A DNA stretch of 20,870 bases from Bacteroidota bacterium (lineage in GTDB: Bacteria > Bacteroidota > Bacteroidia > Chitinophagales > BACL12), in NCBI GenBank assembly GCA_016706255.1, contig JADJJZ010000017.1, positions 1 to 20,870 on the forward strand, given 5' to 3'. The position numbers were made by a program, and so were the translations under genes. Positions 8,902 to 17,199 of this stretch are shown one piece after another (within the stretch, counting starts at the first letter, position 1; every line of letters starts with the position of its first letter). The notes beneath the pieces were generated by a model that made no database searches, was not told the origin of the DNA, and was given only the letters and a program-made list of their open reading frames with translations.

Positions 8902-10352
8902 TTATTTATGTTGCATTAATACAAACTCACCGTAGTGGTAGCTGAATAATTCTACGTAATTTTTACTGAGTGTTTCAACTTCGCCGCGCTGACAATAATA
9001 ATACATGTAATTTCCATCCGGTTGTAAATCATGATTAAACGTTGCTAATTCCAAATTATAAAAATTACTTACATCTTTATGAAAATGTAATGAGTTATTA
9101 AAAATCCAGGAACAGTTTAAGGTAACTTTTTCTTTTTGGGGATGATGTTCATCTATCCATGTTAGCACGTCCTTTGTATGTGCATCGAACCACCAGTCGC
9201 GATAATACCTAAAGTTGGCTGTGTTAAAAAAGTGGATTAGTCCAATACACAAAAATACCGCTAAAATGAGGTTTCTCAGGCGTTGCTTTTGGGTAAAGAT
9301 GTTACTTATTGTAATAATTACAATAAGTACAAATAGTGGATACATAAATATCGCACCACGGGCATTCAGGAAGGGGACATCAATGAGATGAAACTGTAAA
9401 ATTGTAACGGTGATAATACCGCTCAAAACAAGGTAACAGATTACGCCAAAATTTGCTAAGGCTTTTAAACGATGTTTGATAAACTGTTGAATTACATAAG
9501 CACTTAAACCGATGTATACAATGATAAATAGTATGGTGAAAACAGTAGCGGGTTTAATTCCAAAATATAATTCACTGTAGCGCATCGCATCTACCAATGG
9601 CAGTAGTGTAGATTTATAAAAACTCTCCGTTCCCCAATATACAAACTGGTCGGTGCTCACCATTTTTTTTATTGGATTATAGATGATTGCAGCCAATACT
9701 ATAATGGTTAAAAAAACAGGTAATATTTTTTTGAAAATATCTTTTTTGTTCGATTCGGTTAAAATAATAACCATAGTTAAAAACACCAATACCAGGTAAT
9801 AATTGAGCAGGGTAAAATTAGCAAGAACGGCTAAGGCTGCGCTAATGTAGGTATAGGTTAAATGATGTATATTTTTTTGGGTGAGATATTGGTAGAACTT
9901 ATAAATGGACAATACCATTAACCCGATGGACAAACCGTAACCGCGGGCTAAGGCGAAAAAATCGAGAAGGTAAGGGTTACAAACCAATATGAAAATACCA
10001 CATAATACAAACCAAAATTCATTTCTGATTTTTTTTAATAATTCAACAGACACAAAAAATATAACACAAATGCCAGTAAATTGGTGAGGCGCACCGTAAA
10101 GGAAGTCACCCCAAATAATTGTGTAAATAATTTAATGCCCAGGGTATTTAATACATGGTTATTTGGGGAGGAATCTTTAGTATAAAAAATAATATCCCAA
10201 ACCTTCAGCGGTGTATAATTAAAATAGGTTCCTGCCTCATCAATTGTCATAGGAATAATAATCGCTCTGGCGCATAGGTATGCCGTAAACAATAACCCTA
10301 TAAACAGATAGATGTTATCATAATAAGGTTTATGCACAGGGCTGTTAGTCAT
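8902..10352 (-). CDS. GT39-like polytopic membrane glycosyltransferase, one frameshift
   Basis: About 483 residues. The N-terminal segment starts MTNSPVHKPYYDNIYLFIGL. Its first long loop carries TIDEAGTYFNY, an acidic DEA motif like the metal/donor-binding Asp-Glu of GT39/PMT-type and ArnT-like transferases, followed by SSPNNHVLNTLGIKL. About ten hydrophobic segments follow, then a soluble C-terminal part (DWWFDAHTKDVLTWIDEHHP, LNCSWIFNNSLHFHKD). Such enzymes use polyprenyl-phosphate sugars and work at the outer face of the inner membrane. Two frames join near 10035-10055 at a run of T. It runs against truB and ribF and splits a cluster that is often contiguous in Bacteroidota. Substrate and sugar are unknown; sequence similarity beyond the DEA loop and topology was not tested. 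Confidence 0.65.
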
Positions 10353-10380
10353 CGATAGAAATTAATGGGCTACAAATCTT

Positions 10381-10388
10381 TACATTTG
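10381..10388 (+). promoter_or_regulatory. Bacteroidota -7 box for ribF
   Basis: TACATTTG precedes the ATG at 10398 by nine bases and matches TAnnTTTG. This supports 10398 as the ribF start rather than the in-frame ATG at 10365, which lies upstream of the box. Confidence 0.5.
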
Positions 10389-10397
10389 TTGCGTGAT

Positions 10398-11316
10398 ATG
10401 CAAGTTTTAAGAGATTTAAATCAGCTTCCCGACCTCTCGGGCTCAGTAATTACCATTGGTACGTTTGATGGGGTGCATACCGGCCATTACGAAATTATCC
10501 AAAAAATTACGGCTTCGGCCAAAGCTATTGATGGTAAAAGTGTGATTATTACATTTCATCCCCATCCGCGACATATCATCACCCCCGAATCACCTGTTTA
10601 TTATTTAACCACCTTAGAGGAAAAAATTAAAATACTGGAGCAATACGGAGTGGATGTTGTGGTGGTGGTACCATTTTCACGCGAGTTTTCAGAAATCAGT
10701 GCAGAAGATTATGCCAAAACATTTTTGATCGGAAAATTTCATCCTGCAATTATTGTATTTGGCTATGACCATAAATTCGGGAAAGACCGTTCCGGAGATA
10801 TTCATTTGCTGAAAAAAATTGCCGGTGATTATGCTATTCAAATTGAAGAAATTCCTGCACATGTAATCGACAGCGTTACGGTAAGTTCTTCAAAAATCAG
10901 AAATTATTTAAAAGAAGGAAATATCAGTGAAGCGAACGACTTACTGGGTTATCATTATGAAATTTCCGGCCCGGTAATTAAGGGCGATCAAATTGGCAGA
11001 ACCTTGGGCTTCCCTACTGCAAATATTTATGTTGAAGAAAGTAATAAGCTGATACCGGCAGATGGTGTTTACCTGACTGCTGTGCATATTAAAAATAATC
11101 CGAATAAATATTATGGGTTATTGAGTATTGGCACACGACCTACCTTTAATAAAACTGAAAAACGTATTGAGGTAAATATCCTGAATTTCAGCGACACCAT
11201 TTATGGTGAAACGATAACAGTGGAATTTTTGGCATTTATCAGAAAGATAAAAAATTCAAAGTGTAGATGCACTAGTAGCAGCAATGAACGAAGATAAAGC
11301 GCTGCAACTTTATTAA
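10398..11316 (+). CDS. ribF: Bifunctional riboflavin kinase / FAD synthetase, frameshifted at the 3' end
   Basis: RibF makes FMN from riboflavin and then FAD from FMN. The start MQVLRDLNQLPDLSGSVITI leads into GTFDGVHTGH, the nucleotidyl-transferase HxGH motif. Next are IITFHPHPR, FGYDHKFGKDRSGDI and SSSKIRNYL, the second adenylyl-transfer motif. The C-terminal kinase domain has GDQIGRTLGFPTANI, GLLSIGTRPTFN and VEVNIL-like text. The first frame ends abnormally after LAFIRK; a shift restores VDALVAAMNEDKALQLY to the TAA at 11314-11316. The full length is about 306 residues, normal for the family. The start at 10398 fits both the family alignment and the promoter box. Its stop touches the stop of the converging holA gene. 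Confidence 0.94.
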
Positions 11317-12326
11317 TTAACTAATCAATTTATAAGTTAATTCTTTGAGCAGGGCACCGTGTTCTGTTTCCCCGTTTTCAACACCTTTGGAGCGTAAATC
11401 GTATTGTAATATGAGTTCGAAAATTTCTTCCACACGTTCTCTGCTATAATGTTTGCGGGCATTTCGAAATTCATTTTTTTGAGATGAATGTATGCCGTAA
11501 ATTTTAAACATATCGAAATCGGTAACATCACCCCTAAAATTAAATGATATAATTTCTGATAAGCTGCGTGTATGTTGGCAATGGTCAGAATAAACGGATT
11601 TGCCTTTGGGTTATCATTAATATAATCTACAATAGTAAATACTTTAGTAGCATTTTTCATGAGCAGTGCACTTTGTAATTCGTACACATTATAATCTTTA
11701 CTGATGCCAATATTTTTTTCAATCTGCTCAACGGTAATTTGTCCGTTAGCCGGAAGGTTAATACATAATTTATCGAGCTCATTGGTCATTTTCGACAAAT
11801 CGGTGCCGAGGTAATCAATGAGCACGCGTATCGCTTTACTATCTGCCGTTACTTTTTTTCTTTTTAAATAATTATCAATAAAAATCGGCACATCTGCTTC
11901 CTTTAGAGTTTCTGATTCGTAAACCAGTCCTTTTTCCTTTATTTGTTTAAATAACTTTTTACGCGCATCATATTTTCCGTCCTTATAACAAATTACTAAA
12001 ATAGTGGTTGGCGATGCACGTTCAACGTAGGTTTCCAGTTTGTCGAGTTCACTGCCACGGGTTTTCATCATTTGTGCTTCGCGGAGGATAACCAGATTAA
12101 AATCAGCGAACATAGGAAAACGCATAGCAGCATCCATAACCTGTTGCGGATTGCTGTCTTTACCGTAAAAAATAGAGCAGTTAAAATCTTTTTGTTCAGG
12201 GGTAAGGATATTGTCCTCCATGTATTCGCTCAATTTGTCGATATAATACGATTCATCCCCGTGCAGTAAATAAACGGGTTTAAATTTTCTGGCTTTTATA
12301 TCGGCAATCAGGTCGCGGTAGTCCAT
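11317..12326 (-). CDS. holA: DNA polymerase III subunit delta, one frameshift
   Basis: The delta subunit is the clamp-loader wrench that opens the sliding clamp. The reconstructed protein has about 336 residues. The N-terminal domain has MDYRDLIADIKARKFKPVYL and LHGDESYYIDKLSEYM, followed by FPMFADFNLVILREAQMMK. The middle shows LVICYKDGKYDARKKLFKQI, FIDNYLKRKKVTADSKAI and LGTDLSKMTNELDKLCI, the typical delta pattern. The last third has IGISKDYNVYELQSALL, then after a shift near 11515-11540, MFKIYGIHSSQKNEFRNARK and GALLKELTYKLIS. The reading frame error lies in or near AAAATTAAAT. It diverges from the HsdR-N-domain gene, with both promoters squeezed into 35 bases. Confidence 0.92.
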
Positions 12327-12330
12327 AGTG

Positions 12331-12338
12331 CAAAGCTA
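12331..12338 (-). promoter_or_regulatory. Bacteroidota -7 box for holA
   Basis: The minus strand reads TAGCTTTG, CACT, then the holA ATG at 12326. The consensus match is exact and the spacing of four bases again implies a near-leaderless message. Confidence 0.55.
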
Positions 12339-12346
12339 ATTAATTG

Positions 12347-12354
12347 TAAATTTA
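12347..12354 (+). promoter_or_regulatory. Possible -7 box for the HsdR-N-domain gene
   Basis: TAAATTTA matches seven of eight positions of TAnnTTTG and lies seven bases before the ATG at 12362. With the holA box at 12331-12338 it would form a tight divergent promoter pair. Confidence 0.35.
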
Positions 12355-12361
12355 CGGCGGC

Positions 12362-12644
12362 ATGGAAATCCGCTTTTCGAAATACGATTTCAACATTACA
12401 TCGGATGCAGCACAGCAGTTCATTTTCGACATCATCAGAAAAAAAAATGTGGTGCTAACGCCCGAGGAATGGGTGCGCCAGCATATTGTGCATTACCTCA
12501 TCAATGATTATGGTTTTCCCAAATCGCTCATCAGCCTCGAAAAACTAATATTGGTTGTTGTGTGGATTTAGAAAAGGAAAGGTTACTTTTTTAGAAGAAT
12601 TACCGGAGCTTTCGGTTTTATTACCCAAATTAAAATCCGAATAA
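12362..12644 (+). pseudogene. HsdR N-terminal-domain protein with its core missing
   Basis: The first 62 residues, MEIRFSKYDFNITSDAAQQF to GFPKSLISLEK, match the start of the short type I restriction enzyme R-protein N-terminal (HSDR_N) proteins that sit next to holA in Bacteroidota. A conserved LTPEEWVRQHIVHYLI lies in this part. Right after SLEK the sequence jumps, in another frame, to TNIGCCVDLEK and VTFLEELPELSVLLPKLKSE, which is the usual extreme C-terminus. The central part, which in the family holds the PD-(D/E)XK-like segment with the E-x-K (ECK) residues, is absent. A complete copy would be about 145-150 residues; this gives about 94. So roughly 50 residues are lost near 12545. It is not part of a restriction system: no hsdS or hsdM is nearby. 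Either a real deletion or an assembly loss. Confidence 0.72.
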
Positions 12645-12797
12645 TTACTTTTTTACTTCTTTATGATTGTAAGGGCAATGTAAACATCCGTTTCCGCAAC
12701 AGTAACCGCGTTCCAGTAAGTATTTTTCGGTGAATACGAGGAGGCCGTCTTTGTTGATGTAATAATCTATGTTTTCGATTAGGGGTGTGGTGGGCAT
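12645..12797 (-). CDS. DUF5522-type small cysteine-rich protein
   Basis: This is a complete 50-residue frame from the ATG at 12797 to the TAA at 12645-12647. It reads MPTTPLIENIDYYINKDGLL, then VFTEKYLLERGYCCGNGC, then LHCPYNHKEVKK. The pattern DYY.n.dG..VfTe.Y...RG.CCGn.CrHCPY is that of the DUF5522 family. Its Cys-Cys-x-x-x-Cys-x-x-Cys cluster suggests metal binding, but no function is established that I know of. It is intact in a window where most genes are broken. Its stop directly abuts the stop of the converging HsdR-N-domain gene, and repeats begin just upstream of its start. Confidence 0.85.
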   Translation of the reverse strand: MPTTPLIENIDYYINKDGLLVFTEKYLLERGYCCGNGCLHCPYNHKEVKK

Positions 12798-12814
12798 ATT
12801 TCGACGTTAAGGAG

Positions 12815-13130
12815 GGAACGCTGAACCCGGCAGGCGGGTCGCGGATTTTAGCTGATGTAAACTGATTTTTTTGGTTGGATCGGTAAAGGATACCCGCAAG
12901 TGGGACGCTGATTTTTTTAAATTGGATAAATGGATGTTTTTAGGAACGCTGAACCCGGCAAGCGGGTCGCGGATTTTGTTGGATTTAGGCTGATTTTTTA
13001 GAATGTATAAATAGATTTTTAAATGAAACTCGCTGATTTTTTTATATTGGATAAATGGATGTTTTTTGGAACGCTGAACCCGGCTAGCGGGTCGCTGATT
13101 TTTTTATAATAATGTATAAATGGGTTTATT
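12815..13130. repeat. Tandem repeat, period about 126 bases, with a hairpin in each unit
   Basis: The core GGAACGCTGAACCCGGC(A/T)(G/A)G followed by CGGGTCGC(G/T)GATTTT occurs at 12815, 12943 and 13068, so the spacing is 128 and 125 bases. The second and third cores are each preceded by ATTGGATAAATGGATGTTTT, and CGCTGATTTTTTT occurs at 12906 and 13031. Each core contains ACCCG, five bases, CGGGT, a perfect five-base stem (first copy 12825-12839). A variant, TACCCGCAAGTGGGACGCTG, is present at 12891-12910. Similar CGCTGATTT-rich intergenic elements are common in Bacteroidota genomes. Confidence 0.8.
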
Positions 13131-13181
13131 AAAGATTGACGCTGTTTTATTTATATTGTATTAATGCCGGTTAGATTGATT

Positions 13182-13220
13182 GATATTGATATTGATATTG
13201 ATATTGATATTGATATTGAT
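13182..13220. repeat. GATATT hexanucleotide microsatellite
   Basis: Six and a half perfect copies of GATATT end eight bases before the purB stop codon. It lies outside any coding frame, so length variation would not alter a protein. Its place just 3' of purB could affect the end of the message, but no terminator is seen. Confidence 0.85.
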
Positions 13221-13228
13221 TTTTACAA

Positions 13229-14580
13229 TTAAAAATAGCGCATCCCAGTATAATTAAATGGGGTTATGCCGCGTAATTGTTCTTTTATGTCTTCAGTTAC
13301 ATCTAAACCGTTTATGAATTCCTGCATGGTGGCTTTTGTAATGGTTTGACCGTTGCGGGTTAGGTTTTTTAAGGCTTCGTAAGGTTGGGGGTAATTTTCT
13401 CTGCGGAGAATGGTTTGAATGGCTTCGGCAATTACGGCCCAGTTATTATCTAAATCGTCGTGAATTTTTGTTTCGTTCACTTGTAATTTTTTTAATCCAC
13501 GGGATATCGATTTAAATGCGAGGATGGTGTGCGCCATTGGCACTCCGATGTTGCGCAATACAGTTGAATCTGTTAAATCGCGCTGTAATCGGGAAATCGG
13601 CAATTTTGCAGAAAGGTGTTCAAACATGGCATTGGCGATACCTAAATTACCTTCTGCATTTTCGAAATCGATTGGATTTACTTTATGCGGCATCGCTGAA
13701 GAACCTACTTCATCTTTATTAATGCGCTGTTTAAAATAATCCATCGAAATATATGTCCAGAAGTCGCGGCTCATATCAATTAAAATCGTATTAATTCTTT
13801 TAAGCCATCAAATGCGGCTGCCATATTATCATAATGTTCAATTTGTGTGGTATAACGGCAGCGTTCCAAACCTAAACGTGAAGAAACAAAATCATCGGCG
13901 AAAGAAATCCAGTCGATATCGGGATAAGCAACAAAATGTGCATTAAAATTACCGGTAGCACCGCCAAATTTTGCACTAAACGGAATGGCATTAAATACAT
14001 TACGTTGTTTACTAAGGCGCTCAATAAATACCCTTACTTCTTTACCCAGCATTGTTGGTGAAGCGGGCTGACCGTGTGTTCGTGCAAGCATTGGTATTTT
14101 AGTCCACTGAATGGCTAATTCACTCAACGTATTAATTAAATCTTCCAGCATTGGAGCATATACATCAATTAATGCATCGCGCAATGAAATGGGGATAGCG
14201 GTATTATTTATATCCTGAGAGGTTAAACCAAAATGAATAAATTCTTTCCATTTTCCAAATCCTAATTCATCAAATTTATCTTTTATAAAATATTCAACCG
14301 CTTTTACGTCGTGATTAATTTTACTTTCAATGGCTTTAATTTGCTGACATTCTTCAACATTAAATTTCTTATAAATATTTCTTAACTTACCTCTATTGTC
14401 AGAATCGAAGTCTTTTAATTGTTGAATGGGCAATTCCGTCATGGCGATAAAATATTCCACCTCCACATAAATTCTGAACTTCATCAGAGCATATTCTGAG
14501 AAATACTGACCCAGTTCAGCTACTTTACTATGGTAACGGCCATCTATAGGCGAAATATTCAACAATTCGCGTTCATCCAT
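13229..14580 (-). CDS. purB: Adenylosuccinate lyase, one frameshift
   Basis: PurB acts twice in purine synthesis, releasing fumarate from SAICAR and from adenylosuccinate. The reconstructed protein has about 450 residues, normal for the family. It opens MDERELLNISPIDGRYHSK, with IHFGLTSQDINNTAIPISLR (substrate-binding SQD loop) and ARTHGQPASPTMLGKEV (catalytic His). After a shift near 13790-13800 it continues SRDFWTYISMDYFKQR and GSSAMPHKVNPIDFENAEGN, the fumarate-lyase signature with the mobile serine loop. It ends LRGITPFNYTGMRYF. I choose ATG 14580 because it gives the family N-terminus; the box at 14601-14608 lies 20 bases upstream. An upstream in-frame TTG (14589) would add three residues. 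Confidence 0.95.
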
Positions 14581-14600
14581 TGGATTCAAATTTTAGGGTG

Positions 14601-14608
14601 CAAAGTTA
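14601..14608 (-). promoter_or_regulatory. Bacteroidota -7 box for purB
   Basis: The minus strand reads TAACTTTG, 20 bases before the ATG at 14580. Unlike the other boxes in the window it leaves room for a short leader. It lies after the GT9 stop, so purB likely has its own promoter. Confidence 0.5.
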
Positions 14609-14685
14609 CGGAAAATAGGGGGATATGGGGGATTTCAAAGCCAAATGCCTGATTAGTGCGAGGTATTGAATGAAAAAAGTGTGGT

Positions 14686-15676
14686 TTAATCCCGTAAAAT
14701 GTCAAAATCCTGCAACTGCATACACTTAAAATGGCTTTTGGGGCAGACTTCAAAACCGATTTTGGAACATGGGCGGCAGCTAGTCCGTTTACTTCTAAAA
14801 TTTTATGGGAAGCACGTTGTGCTTGCAGCGAATTGGTGTTACCAAAATAGGGATACATACCAAATTCTGGAATGGTGTTACCCCAAATTGAAATAATATC
14901 TTTTTTTAATGCTGCAGCAATATGCATCATTCCTGTATCATGCGCAATTACTTTTTGTGCCTGTTGTAAAATGGAAGCACTTTGATTCAGTGTATATTTT
15001 CCGCAGGCATTATACATGTTGTTTGATGATTGCGTTACAATTGAATCACCCATAGCAGTATCTTCTTTCCCACCAATTAAAATAATAGGATATTTCAACT
15101 GATTACACAATTCAACGGCTTTATTTAAAGGTAATTTTTTGGTGTTGTGCATTGCACCGATCACAAATGCTATATATCCGCGGTGGAATGTTTCAGGTAA
15201 AGTTGTTATGTCAACATGTCCGTGAGATGGTATAAAATAATCCAGTCCATTACCATCATTTGTTACCCCAAAATCTTTAGTTGTTTCAAGATAGCGGTCA
15301 ACAATATGTTTTGCTGGCAATTTGTTGATTTTGAATTTTACAATCATCCATTTTTTAAAATTTAATTTATTAAATGAGCGATGTTCAATGCCTAAATTTG
15401 TTTTAATTAAAATGTTCTGAGGTTATGATGTAAATCAATAATTAAATCAAACTTTTCTGCATCTAAACGTTCTAAGAGGTCGGGTAATTTTTTTTCCTCA
15501 AAAGCATGAATTTTATCGACATAGGGATTTGCTTCCAATAAACTTACATATTGCGATTTTGTTGCATAGTGAATTGCCGCATTTGGAAAATGGGTTTTTA
15601 TACAACGAATTACCGGCGTAGTGAGCACAATATCACCAATTGAGCTAAACCTGATTATCAGAATCTTTTCCGGCAT
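14686..15676 (-). CDS. Glycosyltransferase family 9 (heptosyltransferase-like), frameshifted
   Basis: GT9 enzymes add heptose or related sugars to the lipopolysaccharide core on the cytoplasmic side. The start MPEKILIIRFSSIGDIVLTT carries the family's RFSSIGD motif. VIRCIKTHFPNAAIHYATK and EKFDLIIDLHHNLRTF follow. After a shift near 15400-15410 the protein continues with FKINKLPAKHIVDRYLETT, then FVIGAMHNTKKLP, YPIILIGGKEDTAMGD and VIAHDTGMMHIAAAL (donor-binding DTG..H), and IWGNTIPEFGMYPYFG. A second shift near 14752 restores the typical tail CRPCSKIGFEVCPKSHFKC and the stop at 14686. The total is about 330 residues. Only 26 bases separate its start from the divergent miaE start. The acceptor is unknown. 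Confidence 0.9.
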
Positions 15677-15679
15677 TTG

Positions 15680-15687
15680 TAAATTTG
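15680..15687 (+). promoter_or_regulatory. Bacteroidota -7 box for the miaE-like gene
   Basis: TAAATTTG lies 15 bases before the ATG at 15703 and only three bases outside the start codon of the divergent GT9 gene. On the opposite strand GATATTTG (15691-15698) is a seven-of-eight match placed for the GT9 gene. The two promoters would overlap. Confidence 0.45.
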
Positions 15688-15702
15688 CAGCAAATATCTG
15701 AA

Positions 15703-16278
15703 ATGTTAGGCTTAAAATTACCCACCGACCCCGCTGGGTGAATCTTGCGGAAAAAGTCTGGAAGAAATACTTACGGACCACGCCTATTGTGAACAAAGGC
15801 AGCTTCTTCATGCATATCGCTGGTGCAAATATTTCCGGACAGGGAAGAACTGGTAGAGGCTGTGTCGCCAATTGTTACGGAGGAATGGGGGCATTTTCGT
15901 ATGGTATTAAAAGAATTAAAAAAGCGCAACTTGAAATTGGGAAAACAACGTAATGATGTTTATGTGCAAGCCCTCAAATTTCAAATAAAAGGTGGCAACC
16001 GCGATCAGCAATTGTTAGAAAAATTATTGATGTGTGCCCTCATAGAAGCCAGAAGCTGCGAACGTTTCAGGTTGTTGAGTGAAGGGCTTGAAGATGCCGC
16101 TTTACGCAGTTTTTATCACGAATTTATGGTTAGTGAAGCGGGACATTACACCCTGTTTATCGAACTTGCGAATACTTATTGTGGGAAGGAAAAAGTGAAA
16201 ATTCGCTGGCAACAATGGTTGGATTATGAAGCGGAGGTCATGAAAAAAATGGAATTAAGTGGCTCAAACATCCACTAA
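15703..16278 (+). CDS. miaE: tRNA-(ms2io6A)-hydroxylase MiaE-like, frameshifted near the start
   Basis: MiaE is a non-haem di-iron monooxygenase that hydroxylates the isopentenyl group of ms2i6A37 in tRNAs. Rebuilt across two or three small indels at 15725-15800, the protein starts MLGLKLPTDP..WVNLAEK, followed by LEEILTDHAYCEQKAASSC. A long intact part follows: IFPDREELVEAVSPIVTEEW GHF and later LMCALIEARSCERFRLLSE, FYHEFMVSEAGHYTLFIEL and KVKIRWQQWLDYEAEVMKKM. The Glu residues and two E-x-x-H pairs (EEWGH, SEAGH) are the iron ligands of the family's four-helix bundle. About 191 residues in all, normal for Bacteroidota MiaE-like proteins. It is transcribed away from the GT9 gene. I call the family with confidence; the exact tRNA product is inferred from the family. 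Confidence 0.87.
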
Positions 16279-16445
16279 ATCAGCATGCTGCACAATATTT
16301 TAACTGCTTTTTCGTCATATTATCTATTCAAAAAATGTTATTAAACAGTTGGTATTTAAGGTATAATGCCCTGGCTAATTACCCAAATAACGAAAATCCA
16401 TATATTCGTACTTTAAATCAGCAAAACAGCAAAAAATACAGCCTT

Positions 16446-17150
16446 ATGAATGAAATGCAAGACAACAATTTAACCCTCAGGGATATTCAACTTGAGCAAG
16501 CGCGGTTTATGACCAGAGTATATACCTGGATGGCATTTGCTTTAACCATTACCGGTGCAATTGCTTATATCGTTGCAGGAACACCAAGTTTGGTTTACGC
16601 AATTGTGAGCAACCAACTTTTATTTTTTGGATTAATCATCGCTGAAATTGTTTTAGTGGGTTATCTCGCTACGGCAGTTGCAAAAATGTCAGCCCAACGT
16701 GCCACAGCATTATTTATCGGATATGCCGTTTTAAACGGATTAACCCTTTCGGTTATATTTTTGGCCTACACACTTGGTTCTATAGCTTCTACATTTTTTG
16801 TAACAGCGGGAACATTCGGAATAATGAGTGCTTATGGCTATTTTACGAAAAAAGATTTAACCTCAATGGGTAATTTATTAATGATGGCATTACTCGGATT
16901 AATTATTGCCTCAGTAGTAAATATCTTTTTGAAAAGTGAAATGTTATACTGGATTGCCACTTATGCGGGTATTTTAATTTTTGTGGGTTTAACAGCTTAT
17001 GATACGCAAAAAATTAAAAACATGAATATTATAGGCAATGAAGGCACTGAAGAAGATAGAAAAGAAGCGGTAATGGGTGCCCTTATACTTTACCTCGATT
17101 TTATTAATTTATTTTTAATGCTGTTGCGTTTATTCGGAAGAAGAAAATAA
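16446..17150 (+). CDS. Bax inhibitor-1 / YccA family membrane protein
   Basis: This intact 234-residue protein has seven hydrophobic segments. It begins MNEMQDNNLTLRDIQLEQAR, then FMTRVYTWMAFALTITGAIA, where 'ar.fm..vY.wM..gL..T' is the family's first helix signature. The last part has YAGILIFVGLTAYDTQKIKN, with the conserved Asp in TAYDTQ, and ends LYLDFINLFLMLLRLFGRRK, the closing motif. Related bacterial proteins (YetJ, YccA) act as pH-sensitive calcium leak channels or FtsH regulators; which applies here is unknown. I choose ATG 16446, since the 37 upstream codons (from 16335) are polar, unlike the family. A clear terminator follows at 17170. Confidence 0.92.
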   Translation: MNEMQDNNLTLRDIQLEQARFMTRVYTWMAFALTITGAIAYIVAGTPSLVYAIVSNQLLFFGLIIAEIVLVGYLATAVAKMSAQRATALFIGYAVLNGLTLSVIFLAYTLGSIASTFFVTAGTFGIMSAYGYFTKKDLTSMGNLLMMALLGLIIASVVNIFLKSEMLYWIATYAGILIFVGLTAYDTQKIKNMNIIGNEGTEEDRKEAVMGALILYLDFINLFLMLLRLFGRRK

Positions 17151-17169
17151 ACAATTGCAAATTATATAT

Positions 17170-17199
17170 AAAGCGCCGTCAGGAAACTTTCGGCGCTTT
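17170..17199. terminator. Bidirectional rho-independent terminator
   Basis: AAAGCGCCG and CGGCGCTTT form a perfect nine-base stem around a twelve-base loop. T-rich sequence follows on the plus strand and A-rich sequence (T-rich in the minus transcript) precedes it. It lies 19 bases after the Bax-inhibitor-1 stop and one base from the stop of the converging QueG segment, so it can serve both. Confidence 0.85.

Larger units (their letters stand above)
12798..13228. other. Gene-free region between DUF5522 gene and purB, filled with repeats
   Basis: Apart from the tandem repeat and microsatellite listed separately, I see no coding pattern. The sequence is dominated by the phrases CGCTGATTTTTT, GGATAAATGGATGTTTTT and AATGTATAAAT. 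Confidence 0.7.

Noticed and set aside
12362..12644. Type I restriction system
   Set aside because: Only a short N-terminal-domain relative of HsdR is present, without helicase, HsdM or HsdS. Such solitary genes beside holA are usual in Bacteroidota.
16335..16445. Upstream start for the Bax-inhibitor-1 gene
   Set aside because: The 37 extra residues are polar and not found at the front of the family; the ATG at 16446 gives the normal N-terminus.
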